Shown: one piece after another, positions 1 through 11,666 of the stretch | Numbering within the stretch: position 1 is the stretch's first letter | Layout: each line of letters starts with the position of its first letter | Assembly: GCF_021018895.1 (NCBI RefSeq) | Contig: NC_079384.1 | Location: 6,304,640 to 6,368,639 of the forward strand | DNA length: 64,000 nt | Direction: 5' to 3' | Origin: Seriola aureovittata | Lineage: Eukaryota > Chordata > Actinopteri > Carangiformes > Carangidae | Program-made: the position numbers and the translations under genes | The notes under the pieces: model-generated | Told to the model about the DNA's origin: nothing | What the model saw: the letters and a program-made list of their open reading frames with translations, nothing else | Database searches by the model: none

Positions 1-895
1 ATATTAACTTATTTTTGTCTTGTGGCAGAAAATTATGGATATAGTTATTGTTGAAATGTATATAAATCTATGCAAATAGCATTATATGGAGTGTTTTGAC
101 AGGGCAAAAAATAATGTTTGTATGCGAGTCACTTTAATTCATTTTTTTACTCACCTGCGGACTCTGCCTTTCTGCACGATCGATGTTTGTGCTTTATTGT
201 GTTGAGTTTTTGTTAAAAGTTCAGGACAGTTTGTGTGTTTCTTTTACTCTGAGATGTAAATATTGTAAATCTGATATGTCTAATTGTGATCAATGTGTAG
301 GATCTCTTTGAACCTACAATTACTAGATATTGGATGTGATTTGGATTCAGGCCCTTTCATAAGTGGTTTCTTTATACTTTCAAATGAAAGTCACTGAATT
401 CAACCTCATGCTGGAGCTGCGAGGTGTACAGCGTAGCCTTACTGCTTGATAAACTGGACCATGAAGCAGCTTGATCCAGACCATCTGGATCTACGACTGT
501 AGTTAATGATCATTCCTTCTTCAATATCTATTCCTAGTTGATTTATTAGTGCCTTCTAATCCATATGCTGCAGTAATGATTGTTTATCAAAACAAAATGT
601 GGCAGTTTCTCAATTTGTGGTCTTTTCTCTTGCACAAGACCCTCCTTACTGTAAACGCTACAGTAATTTTAATATACATGTACATTGTGTTCAGGAAATC
701 TGGATTATGTTTGTAGTGATTTTTAGTAATCCAACTTTTCTTAGATTTCCTCCATCCGTTGGCACTTAAACACATGTTGGACCTTAGCTTTGTACAAGAG
801 GCTATTTTTCTGACTATTTTTCTATGTGCATTGTATTTCTGGACATTTTGGTGATAAGAATAAATAAAAGATATAGTATAACCAAGGCTGTTGGT
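1..895 (+). other. slc38a10: 3' UTR tail of an upstream + strand gene, probably slc38a10
   Basis: This stretch has no supported coding exon. It is AT-rich and ends with two overlapping AATAAA signals at 859-864 and 863-868 on the + strand, as expected of a 3' UTR whose gene lies left of the window. In human, NDUFAF8 and SLC38A10 are tail-to-tail neighbours. ndufaf8 starts just to the right here and is transcribed toward this region, so slc38a10 is the expected owner. That identity rests on gene order only, because no coding sequence is visible. Confidence 0.5.
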
Positions 896-902
896 CTTTA
901 TT
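859..902. terminator. Facing poly(A) signals of two convergent genes
   Basis: AATAAA occurs on the + strand at 859-864 and 863-868. AATAAA also occurs on the - strand at 902-897 (read as tttatt on the + strand). Cleavage is usually 10-30 nt beyond each signal, so the two transcripts should overlap by a few bases or just touch. The + signal serves the upstream gene and the - signal is the likely one for ndufaf8, whose stop codon is about 300 bp away. Confidence 0.6.
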
Positions 903-1199
903 CAAACAAACTAATAACATCAGCAATTTTTATTCACATTTCTATATTACAGTTAAATGGAGCTCGCATATTCTAGGAAATGGCAGTGCTGCCAAAAATA
1001 CATGGCTTTGTACATTTTCCATTTCAACAAAGTTATTTAAAAAAAAAAAAAAAAGTAGATTTTTCAACACATGATACACATTTCAACAATCCCACATAAC
1101 TTTCAGCATCACAAGCCACTAAGAACTTCTTCTGCCACAGTCAGTTTGGAGGTTGCCCCACTGTATTTGCTCCTCTAAGACAACCAGGACGGTTTCCAT

Positions 1200-2104
1200 T
1201 CATTTGGCTCTTTTCTTGGCCTGTAATTAAAAAATAATAGTTTAAATAATGACCATCATTCATCTCTACAGTAAACCAGGAGGAGGATTACTGTCTTTGC
1301 CACTTACTGCGTTTGTAAAGCAGGTCTTCAGTGCTTCGAATTCCTTGGCACACAGGTCCTTCTGCAACTCTTGTCTGCCTGTTGTGGTAGCTGCCACACA
1401 CTTGCCATATGCTGCTGCCTGAATCACACAGGAGTTGATATTAGACAAAGAAAAACAAAGTGAGATACAAGGTCCCCTGACCCGGAAATCTATCCAAGAC
1501 TGAGTGACATTGATTTACAGGAAAATTTCACACATGAAATAAAAAAAATAAAAAGATTCTCCGTTTCTCTACTGCATGCACTCTGCTCTTGTTTTTGTTT
1601 ATTTTGTCGATTTTTTTGTTACTACATTCTTACTATTATTCTATTTTCGTATCTTTGTTTGCTATTTTTATTTCTACAATTTGTATCATATGTTAATTTA
1701 ACTTTTCAACTTACTCATAGTGTTGTTTGTGTATCATAGAGGGATTTCATTGCGTAATCCTGTATTGTGTAACTACAGTAAAGCTGAACACACTCACCCA
1801 AAGCAAAACCTTCGCCATAATATACTAATACATGTTGAATAATTAAAAAAAACAAAAACAATTTTACAGTTAAACTACTGGAGCCGCCCGGTAAGTTAAT
1901 AAGTGACATGTTTTGGGGTCTTAAGCAGGTAGCTCGACTGAATTAAAATGCGAAATTAGCTATTTGTGAGTTTAAAGTGCTACGGTGCTAAAATGTCCCT
2001 TGCTCCTCTGTGACGCTGCTCACCTCTACCGCACACTGTGCAAGAAGGTCGGGGAAAAGTCTTAATTTCTCGCGATTGCGACTCCACACGTTTGTCCCAG
2101 ACAT
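1200..2104 (-). CDS. ndufaf8: NADH dehydrogenase complex I assembly factor 8
   Basis: Small mitochondrial twin-CX9C protein that helps assemble complex I by stabilising NDUFAF5. There are three coding exons on the - strand: 2104-2024, 1418-1308 and 1220-1200. They join in phase 0 to give 70 residues, against 74 in human. Both CX9C pairs are visible. The first is split by intron 1 (QC at the end of exon 1, YGKC in exon 2). The second lies in exon 2 (DLCAKEFEALKTCF). The block AAYGKCV and the block LCAKEFEAL are diagnostic. The last exon encodes only AKKRAK and the stop. The ATG at 2104 is the only start in frame with a GT donor (GAG|GTGAG). The gene is divergent from tepsin, as in human. Exon boundaries are read from splice consensus and not from transcripts. 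Confidence 0.93.
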
Positions 2105-2548
2105 GTTGCTCTTCGGGCGTCCACAAGTCCTTTTAGGTCTTTTACGTCAACTGCAAAGCACAATACGCAGGAGTCGATAATCCCGGCACCGACGCTGCTT
2201 CACAGTGTGTCAAATTTAATGGAAAACTTGAAAAATACATATCAATGGGCAGATGCGGCATTCTTGTAAACTATAGACAGCGCCATATTGTTGACCCTGT
2301 CATCAAGGAAACGTCCAGCTAGAATATTCATTAATGTGATTCGCTCATCGCCCTGTCAATCAAAGTGTCAACTCTAACTTCCCTGAAGCTGATTCGCTGA
2401 TTTTTGACCTTGGGCGTCACCAGAACGCCAATAGACTTTGGGGTTGCTACTTACTTTTCTGTGATTGGCTAGCTGTCACCTCGAGCTCCGCCTTCCCATC
2501 GTAGCCCCTGGAGGAAGATGAGTAACCCGCAGCCAGGACTGCTAAATC
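2105..2548. promoter_or_regulatory. Bidirectional promoter between ndufaf8 and tepsin
   Basis: Only 444 bp separate the two start codons, so both genes must start transcription here. There is a CCAAT box at 2428-2432 and an inverted one (ATTGG) at 2464-2468, an arrangement common in TATA-less divergent promoters bound by NF-Y. I see no TATA box at a sensible distance. The same head-to-head pair exists in human. Confidence 0.7.
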
Positions 2549-4942
2549 ATGGCAACATTTATGGAACGACTAGCTTTTCTTCAGAAAGTAAGTGTTATTT
2601 ACAGTCAGTGCTACTTGAGAAGACAATTAACAGCTGAACTGAGCATGTCGAGTCGCACGAGGCGTTAACGTGTCTGTTTAAATCTGTTAAGTTGTGCCAC
2701 CTTTAGCTTGCTATTAGCATGCTAGCTAACAACATGAAGAAAACAAATTTGGTAATAATAGCTTGTCATGTTTCACTGCACATGCCAGGATGTTTGGTTA
2801 AAGTTTTAAATCGGCACACAGCCATGCAACATAGATGAAAACTAAACTGGTAACGAGGCGCTGTTGTGATGTCGAGGTGGTTTCCATGTTAAATCCTTGC
2901 TCACCGTTAAACAAACAAACAAACTGGTAAATGGTTTGTTAACTATGCAGATGTTATGGGAAACAAAATTTGACAACGTGTGTGATCTAGGCGTCATTTG
3001 TTCATCATCTCTTTCACCAATTTTAGGTGCCGACTCTGATGAAGGCTACAGCAGATGATGAAAACCCCTGTCCTGGCTACCTTTTCCAAGAGATTGGAAG
3101 TATCCTTTGGCTGCTTATGTTGTGGTTCAGTCAGCAGCCCTGCCCCTGCTGGCCTCTGTAACTACTGAGGGCGGTATATATGCGACATGTGGCTCACACA
3201 ACTCATGCAAATAAATTGCTGTAGCTGATAGCTGCTGAATGGGTCCAGATATCATCTAGAATCTGCACAAAAAAAAAATTATCTCAAATTTGGGCTTATT
3301 AAGAGAAAGTTAAAGCGTGTAGATTATGCTTCAAAGGGTTGAAATCCTTTTTCTCAATGAAATGTCACATAGCAAACCTCAGTGACACATCTCCCTTTTT
3401 CATATAAGGGACTGTAGAGTTCTCTAATGGAGAATGGCAATTCAAGTTAAACTGACTAAACCAATTGCAACTGTTAAGTCAAAATTAATTGATTGGAATC
3501 TGTTGCCCAGATCAGACAGACTGTTTACCTTATGGTGATATCCTTAACCTTCACACTAGAAATTACCCATGAGTCTTCAGGTTGTGGTCAGTGTTTGTTG
3601 GAGTACCTTTTGGAGAGGCTGCAAGTTGAGTCCTGTCATGTCAAACTCAAGGTGAGACCAGTGTATTACAAAATTTCTGCCTGTAAACTGAAACTTCAAT
3701 ATAGAGCTGTGGCACGTAAATTGTTGTTGCACTCCTGCTTCTGGTCTCTCAGGTGCTCAAGATCTTTGTCCATCTCTGTGGCCATGGTTCAAACCATTTC
3801 CTCACAGAACTTAGAAGGAACTCCACTTTCATCCAGCAAGCATCAGGTTAGAAATTGGTGGTTTTGGCTCCATTTAACTCTCAGCTGCTCTGTGGCTCCT
3901 CTGTTACCTGAATATTCACTTTGTTTGCTGCTGGGCATTTGTACTCTCCAAGTTTATAGTGGTCCACCTGATCCCATTCATGGCACAGCATTATACCAGA
4001 AAGTGAGGAATACAGCACAGGTGAGACGCAGGTCGTATTTCATCATTATGTCAATCACATATGTGTGTCACCTAGGACAACACACTCAATTTTTGACTTT
4101 TTCTGTTTGCAGGAAGTGGCCAGGTTGCTTTTCACAGATACAATTTCCACCAAAAGTGGCATCTCCCCGCTTAACCTAGCCCCCCCAACAATGGGTGAGC
4201 AATAAAAATGCAAACTTACTGACATACAGCACTCTCATCATTAAAATACATACATCATCATGTAGAGTTATGTATCATTTTATTGAATCCAAAACCGGTA
4301 TTAAACTTGTATTCAATGTGAAAGCACTGGAATTCCTTTAAAAAACTATTTAGGTTTAGTTTATCTCACAAAACCTGTATTTAACTTAAGGCTCTGCACA
4401 CACTCACAGGTGTTTTCACTTATTCTGGCTAATTAGATACAGATTAGATGGTTAGATGCAGCTGTACTGGGGATTATGTGATGTCCAGCTCCAGTCCAGA
4501 GAAGAGGGCCAATTAAGCACAAGAAGGGAAAACGTCCTGTGCCGGTTTAACTGGACATTTAATATTTAGGAGACCATAGATTTAATGATGAGAGATTTTG
4601 GAACCCATTCCTACTCTAATAATGTAATAATATTATACATCATTTGGCCATTGATAGATGTGACCTCATTTACCATGTAATGAACAAGCATGAGTGGCAA
4701 TGTATGAAAGATAGAGATGTCTTTAATTAGCTACATTCAATACTCAGTCATTGTATTTTGTGAGCTGAAAGCCATGGTACAATCGGTCTTTTGTGTCTTT
4801 CTGTTCAGGTATGGGCTCAGCAACTTCCCACAGGTCAGGAATGCAGGGCTTTGGATACAGTCCAGGGAAGCAGGGGACAGGTGAGTGATGCGCCTATGAC
4901 CACCACCACACCATACCGCACGCACCCACACACACACACGCG

Positions 4943-4999
<57 letters not shown>

Positions 5000-7115
5000 G
5001 CGAATCAGATCGAGCTTATGTCTGTACCTGTGCCTCCCAGCAGGTAGTGACTCAATATTGGATAAGATCCAGAAAGCTGCAGAGGTAGTAGCCAGTGCTG
5101 TCCTTCCGCCAACTGAACACCAGGGCATTCGTCTCCATGACAACCATTACAGGGCCGTAGTGGCGCCTTCTGCACCCATCGAGGTGGCCGTGCCAGCGTG
5201 TGCCTATAACCTGCCTGCTCGCAGACCAAAAGGTCAGACATTGTTGGTGTGATGGAAACATGGAGTTAGGATGAATATAAGACTTCGATCTCAAATATTT
5301 ACAGTATGTCACAAACGCAGTGTATGAGTCGCTGACAGGGTCGCACTGCAGCATTGAGACTTCCAGTTGACACCCCAGACTATCATGTGTCTTCACCACA
5401 GCAGTGACCCATTGGTGCCCGGGGCAGGTAGGAGGCGGCTGGGAAGAGACCGACAGCGGCAACAGCTCCTCTCACAACTCTTCTCAGGACATTGCGGCCA
5501 ACAGCAGAGCCTCTGTGGGCAGCAAGTCAGCCGGTACTGGGAGCCAATCGGGGGCCAGTAGAGAGAGCAGTGGCGACCTATCAGAACGGTGAGTGGCAAG
5601 GTCAGCCTGTTAAAGCTGTGTCAGGAGTTATCAGCTAAATCACAATGTAGTGATATTTGATAGGCAGTGGTTTTATCTTTGGGTGCCCATGCAGTTTTCA
5701 TATGTCAGACAATAGCTTTTTTACCAGTATTGTCACTTTTCTTTAACGGCTACTGTTATTATAAAATAACAAATATTCTCAATTTTTCCACATTTATTAT
5801 GATTTCTCTGTTTTACGCTGTCTGATCTTCAGGGTTGAAGCCCTGCAGCTGGGGGACTGTGGCCAGGAGATGGCTCTCATCAGCAGACTGACAGAGGGCT
5901 CCAGAGTTTTCCTGTCCAGAGAGGAGAGCCAGCACTTCATCAAAGAGTGAGTGCATCTAAAATCAGATTGACGTTCTGCCTGAATCCTCCGCTTGTTTCT
6001 CTGTTGTCTTTGACTTTTAAATAAGTGACATAAAATCTGTTTTCTAATCTGTCAGGTGCTCCATTCTTAACTGTGAGGTTGTGGTGGAGTTGCTGTCAAG
6101 CAAGCTTCAAGATCCCTCAAACACTGTTAAGATGGTAATAATAAATAGGCTTCACTAATAACCCAAGTTTTCTTTATGATATTATGCAATCCTGTAATGT
6201 ACAAATGTTGTTTTCCTCCAAACCTGCAGCGAGCACTATGTGCTGTCGCATGCCTCATGACCTCTGACCTGCTTTCTCTTGAGCAAATGTTTGGAGCTAC
6301 ACAAAGACGGCTGCATCAGCTGAGTGAGGGGCCCCCAGGACCTGTGGCAAACAAAGCCACCAAGGTAAAAGAGACAGAAAAACAAAACTGCACATGGTGA
6401 AGACTGATAGGAAAGAACTAGAGAAAACTTATCTTCTTTTCCTCTTATCTCCTCCTAACAGATTTTGCGACAGTTTGAGGCTCTGATGGGCGGACCTTTG
6501 AACACTCCCAGGCAGGATACTGCGAACAGTAGCCACCAGGCAACTACTAATCCGCCTCCCACATCTACATACTCAGACCCTTTACTACCAACCCAGTCTG
6601 CTGACAGCACCAACCTCAATCATTATCAGCCTGACGCTTCCCCCATAGGTGTCAGCCAACTACCAAATCACACATCTTCCCCTTCTAGTCTGGTCTTGGC
6701 CCAGAGAGACTCCTCGGGGGAGCCGGTGAATGACTGTGATGAGATGAAACATGCTCCCATTCAACCAGAGCCAGTCAGGACTGCTGAGGTTACACTGGCT
6801 GTTGAAGATCCAGATGTCAGAAACCGAGGTTCCCCTCCTCCCTCTGAGTCCCAGAGTGAGCAGCCCTGTCTGAGCAGATTGTCTCTGTTCAACGGGATGG
6901 AGCTGGTGTCCAAGGGGAGAGCGTTGTGTGACAGGGAAAGAGAAACATCCCAGGCAGAAACAGACACAATGGACGATGATTTAAAAGAGAATCCAGCTGT
7001 GCATAACTCTGACAATCCAGTGCATTCAACTCCCCCTGGCACCAGTAAAACCAGTGAGAACGCTCCTTCTGAGAGCGGCCAACCAGTATCGGCCTTCTCA
7101 TTTCTCAAATTTTGA
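2549..7115 (+). CDS. tepsin: Tepsin, AP-4 accessory protein with ENTH domain
   Basis: Accessory protein of the AP-4 coat on trans-Golgi vesicles. There are thirteen coding exons: 2549-2587, 3027-3099, 3560-3651, 3753-3846, 3953-4020, 4113-4194, 4809-4880, 5044-5232, 5402-5588, 5833-5946, 6056-6134, 6230-6364 and 6462-7115. They join in frame to 625 residues (human is about 525). The ENTH domain spans roughly residues 1-145 (DDENPCPGYLFQEI, GQCLLEYLLERL, GPPDPIHG). A second helical ENTH/VHS-like domain follows the Gly/Ser-rich linker (SGASRESSGDLSERVEAL). The C-terminal exon carries both AP-4 ear-binding motifs: SLFNGMELV for the beta4 ear and SAFSFLKF at the C-terminus for the epsilon ear (FLK here where the family usually has FLN). 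Exon 8 (63 codons) has no human counterpart. Exons 8 and 9 both have tandem CAGCAG acceptors. Confidence 0.95.
4928..4996. repeat. (CA)n microsatellite in tepsin intron 7
   Basis: CA repeat on the tepsin sense strand, interrupted by CG steps. It ends about 45 nt before the exon 8 acceptor. Intronic CA repeats are known binding sites of the splicing factor hnRNP L. Confidence 0.95.
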
Positions 7116-9220
7116 CCAACTTTTTACAGCTGGAACTGTTCCACTTGAACCAATGATGTCATCATATAAATCCTCTTAGAAAATCTATTTAATTTTATAA
7201 ACCAAGATCAGACCTGTAAGGTTATACTGTATAGACGGGAGATTCCCATTATGTTTGGGTTGTCTGTTCGTATAGTGTGGTGCCTCCGTGGAAGCTGCAT
7301 TTAAGCAGCAATATATTGGGTTGAGAGAAAAGAGATTCAGGACTCATAACTGTAGTCCTTAAGGCTGAGGTTGAATTTCTCAAAAGTATTTCACAAATAC
7401 GGTTGTCTTGAATTACAGGTTTTAAGTGATGGTTGCTTTATCTCAGGATTTCTTTTAGGTAACAACTCTTACGCCTCTGCAGCACGCCCTGAACCTCTGA
7501 GGGAGAATCCCTTGATTTGTAATTTGCACAACAGTTGCTTTTCTTATGAACTCAAAAAACTACAAAGGAGAGTTGTCTTCCATATTTTTTGGTACTAAGC
7601 TATAATATCAGTGTAAATGTTACGAGTGTTAGTTTACTAAATTATTTATTATGTCTACCCTGTACTGATTCAAACACACCCATGAGACTGGTTGTAGAGT
7701 GCATGTCTATGATTAAAAATGCTAATGTAAGGAGAACTAATGGGGGAATTAATTACTGAGATAGTCTGTGTGCACAACCAATGTGTGTGGAATATGGAAT
7801 CTGCCATTAACATAATGCAAGTCGCTCATGTCACCAAATAAAAAGCAGACTACCATATCATCTCACTATTATTTTAGTTACATACTGTACTGTGGTGTTG
7901 AGTAATGTGGAGTGTAGTACAAACTACATGCCCATGTTAATCCAACCTACTGGTACTGACAATGAACACTACTGTGTTTTGTTTCAGTGAATACAAGCCA
8001 TGCTGTTGCACGTGCTGAAGGACAATAAAACATGCTGTATTTTTGTTACAGCACTAACATCGACGTAAATGAGCCTTGATGTGCTGTATTTAACAAGACT
8101 CTAGATTCTCTCAGTGACAGTTGCAGACTTCACTTTCAGTAACACTTTATTTCAATGTCAAATGATTTGGAACATTACACAAAATATGAATCACTATCAC
8201 TTTCACACCTCTTATTTTATTTGCAACACAGTGTACTGGTCATATTAAACCATCCATAAACAAGTATGGCTGATAGGCTTATGACACACTCATACACATG
8301 ATGTGTTAAATGTTAAAGAAGTAAACACCTGGTTCTAAATTATTTTCGAGAGCCTTTTCTTAAGAGCTTGTTTTTGTTAGACGCACTGTGCTGAGCATAC
8401 TGCTGCCAGAGCCGCAGACTCCAGTGCCTGCCCTCAGCTCTATAATTAGCCAGGGTCCAATCTGAGGTTGCATTTTGGTGGTGAGGCTCATGAAGAATCT
8501 CTGTTCCATTACCTTGAACCTACTGACCTGCCACACCTAAATGTTCTACAGTCATTTAAATAGTGAAAGTAACTGCAAAATACAAGTTACTCTAACTTTA
8601 TTACTTTGGTTAGAGAAAACACATAAGGTCTAAAAATGTTTTTAACTCGATTGTTTTAATAATGCTCCCTGGGAGTCAATCTGTTGGCTTCCTTCAACTT
8701 ACTTTGTGAATGGGATCACGACAACTCCCACTTCACTGATAAAAATGCACGACTGACTTCCCCAGTCAAGAGTAAACAGAATGAGGAGTTACTGAGTAAA
8801 GTGCTTAGCTTTATTTAGTCTTGCAAGCACTTTGGATCATCATCACACTTTTCTTGTGATTAGCACCAATGAAAATGTCCACACATCAATGCACGCATGT
8901 AAAGAGAATGATACCTCTTTATAAAGTGCACAGGGTGCGTGCACACACACACACTAACACACATACACATCAATACTGCACAGAAAACCACAGTGGCTGG
9001 GCCATGGAAAGGCGGATGTGCTTATGGTCTTGACAAATGGTACATGGCGAGGTGGGGATGAGCCTTTGTGCCCAAAATCTGTAAACCTCCCCACACATCA
9101 TCCCTTTCCCCCTGACCCGAGTGTGTCGCTTGAGCCTTTCAAGGAGGAGCCACCGTGCCAGTAGTGTCTGCACTGATGGGTGAAGGACAAAAGGTCAGGA
9201 GAGGGGGTCAGAGGTCACAG
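7116..9220. other. Convergent 3' ends of tepsin and vcf1
   Basis: Non-coding. It holds the tepsin 3' UTR, with + strand AATAAA at 7837-7842 and 8024-8029. It also holds the vcf1 3' UTR, with - strand AATAAA at 8815-8810 and 8151-8146. If vcf1 uses the distal signal, the two 3' UTRs end close together near 8,050-8,130. A short CA run lies at about 8940-8955. I see no further gene. Confidence 0.6.
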
Positions 9221-10324
9221 TCATGTCGAGCCTGGACGCCCTCTGGTCTGCAGACTGCTGAAGTGCGCCTCCCTCAGGACTCTGTTGATGTAGTCGTAGG
9301 AGACACTGCTGCCGTTGCCATGGAAACCATGCTGCAAGGAGCTGGCAGAGTCTTCAAGCTTTGGACTGAGGGAGTACTGGCTGATGCAGTTGTTCTGGCT
9401 GTGTATGCATGGCCTGGTAGTGACCACTATTGCTCTCTCTGGACTACTGATCCCATTACTGCTGTCACTGCTGGAAGACTGTAAACATGGAACAGAGATG
9501 GGCTCTGAATAGCAGCTTCATGGATGGATGCAGAAGCTTTAAATAAAACGTTCAGAGCTTTTCCTGACAGTGGTGCATTGCATATTTATTTATATGCATA
9601 TGCATAACTACACATTGCTTGCGCTATCCACAAATGTCAATGGACTCTGCATTACACTTGGAGAAAGAGAATACATAACCTTAGCAGAAATATTTATCCT
9701 CTTCCAAAAGATGACTTTCATTACATAGTCAGGTGAACTATGGGTAAACTTTTGCATGTGTGATGGTCTAAAGATCAATTCAGTCTCACCTCTGAGTCCA
9801 AATCTGACACAAGCAGGCTGGGACCCCCTCCTGACCTCTTGGCCTGAGGACTCAGCTGTTGGTCTTCCTCACTGTCACAACTACGATGTCGCTTCCTGTG
9901 CAAAACAGAAATGGAAGGGGGTATTGTTAGGCACAGACGACGGTAAAGGAACATAAAAATTAAAGATGTAGTGTGGAATAAGCGATACAGGGAGGGGGGG
10001 GGGGGGGGCGAGGGAGACTATCAAAAAGAGAGAACATGAAGAGGAACCAAAAATAGCAACACGCACACACTCACAGGCAGTTACATGATCAGACATGTGG
10101 CACTCCCATTATGAGAACAAACTGATTAAAACAACTTGATTGGAGTCTATGTAGAGCTTTGACGTACAGAATATGTATGTATTGACACTGCATTGTCACA
10201 TTGAATTGTCAAGGATATTGTAGTAAAATGATCTAGCTACGGAGATGCATTACGATGATGGGTCTGTATTACTGAGCAAGATGTGTGAAAATGGTTCTTC
10301 GTGTTACCTGTTGTCAGTCAGCAT
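9221..10324 (-). CDS. vcf1: VCP nuclear cofactor family protein (VCF1/FAM104A-like)
   Basis: Small, mostly disordered protein of the VCF/FAM104 family, which binds the AAA-ATPase VCP/p97 through a C-terminal helix and promotes its nuclear import. Coding exons are 10324-10308, 9895-9790 and 9478-9221, in phase, giving 126 residues. The N-terminal part has a basic stretch (NRKRHR) followed by an acidic run (CDSEEDQQ) and a second basic patch (QAKRSGGG). The C-terminus has the family helix YINRVLREAHFSSLQ followed by RGRP. The start is uncertain. The ATG at 10324 has a purine at -3. The same exon stays open upstream to an acceptor near 10427, and a candidate first exon ends at 10953 with a GT donor and could add an N-terminal extension in frame. 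Identity rests mainly on the C-terminal helix, recalled from the family. Confidence 0.75.
9994..10008. repeat. Poly-G run in vcf1 intron
   Basis: About 15 consecutive G on the + strand, broken from neighbouring G by one A. Its length is probably variable between individuals and unreliable in an assembly. Confidence 0.9.
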
Positions 10325-10949
10325 GTCTGCAGTCTTGACGGATGGGGTCTTTTTTGGCAAAGAGAAAGGTTGACACTCCTTGTAGGCCGGGTCGAGATGT
10401 CTTATTTCAAAGCTTTGGCTGGGTTACAGCTCCACGGCCATTTCGCTGATAAACTCAGTATGGCAAGCCCCCTCTCATCTCATCAGGAAGTCCAGGACGT
10501 ATGTGTATGTGAGCTATCTCCAGCCGGCTAAAGCACAAATCTCAGCTGTGGGTTAGTTCAGCCCTGTCACTGTTTCCGAGTCCAGTCCGCCCTGCCTACG
10601 CCTAGCCGGTAGTACAAACTGCTTCTGGACGTCTGAAAGCTAACCAGCTAACTGCTAGGCATTCTCGTTTACGCAGTGAAATCTCGAGGAACTCCAGGCA
10701 TGACAGCAAAGGCAGCAGACTAGCCTGCTAGCTGCTACCGTGCGACGTTATGTCAGCTACTTGTCAAGCTAACTACTTTAGCTAACTACTGCTGCAGTAT
10801 GCTAACGGAAAGTTCTTCCGCTTTCGTATTCCGTTCACTCGCCGTTAATTGTGGTTAACTGTTGCCTGTACTTTATAGCAGTCAGATACAAGACAGTAAA
10901 TAAGTAGGGCTAAGAATGTATTACATTTTAAAGTTGTCCGAAGTAAGTT

Positions 10950-11110
10950 TACCAATACCCCAGTGTGGTTAGGTGTGCCATAGCAGCGGGCTTCTCTTCG
11001 CTGGTCGTCAGTGTCGGTGTTGCCTGAAGTGAAGAGCTCCGCCTCTCTGTTTACATGACGTCAGAGCGGAAACGGCTTCCGTCAACAACACAGTGAACAT
11101 CCAGGGGTGA
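10950..11110. promoter_or_regulatory. Bidirectional promoter of vcf1 and amz2 with a perfect CRE
   Basis: A CpG-richer segment between the divergent genes. It contains the palindromic cAMP response element TGACGTCA at 11056-11063. A - strand donor at 10953 (TTG|GTAAAC) would end a vcf1 first exon. A + strand donor after 11106 (GGG|GTGAAC) would end an amz2 non-coding first exon. The amz2 coding exon begins directly after an acceptor at 11666, which requires such a leader exon. Confidence 0.6.
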
Positions 11111-11666
11111 ACTGTACACCTTCACTGAACCGTAATCTCTCTTTTTTTTTTTTTTTACTTTTTCCCATTACGAATAAGCGAATTCATTTGACACAAAAGA
11201 TAGGTTTTGATGTCAAGGACAGTCTACTCCACTGTCGAACGGAAGGCAACGTGTTGTATGCTAACCGGATGTTAGAAATTTCATTAGTAATTTCATGTAG
11301 CATTAGCATTAAGCTATATGTGAACTACATCTCCAGTGTCTGACCAGGCAGGTTTTTACTCTTTATATCTACCTGCACTTCGTGTGTACACATGTATGAT
11401 CATTTGGGTTCATAGGTTGTAATTGGATGTAGATTTAGTAATATAATGCTATATAATAAATATGTTTTGTCTACAAGTACCTCTGGTATTCTACTATTTC
11501 TAACAGTTTTCATTTTTAAACACAGTTTATAATAAGCATCAATAGATGGCTATATGGGCAAGGTACTCGAACTGCAGCATGGAACAAAAATACGGGATAT
11601 CAAAGCCATGTTGTAAATTTTCACCTTGACTTCATCTAATGTTAATGGGGTATATCTCTGCTGCAG

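Noticed and set aside
3493..4179. A 228-codon open frame on the + strand
   Set aside because: It runs through parts of tepsin exons 3-6 and their introns in a frame that contains real exon sequence only in patches. The spliced tepsin model explains the conserved parts and the rest has no family resemblance.
4737..5462. Several - strand frames around the CA repeat
   Set aside because: They are made of translated CA/TG repeats (runs of Val-Cys) or are antisense shadows of tepsin exons 7-9.
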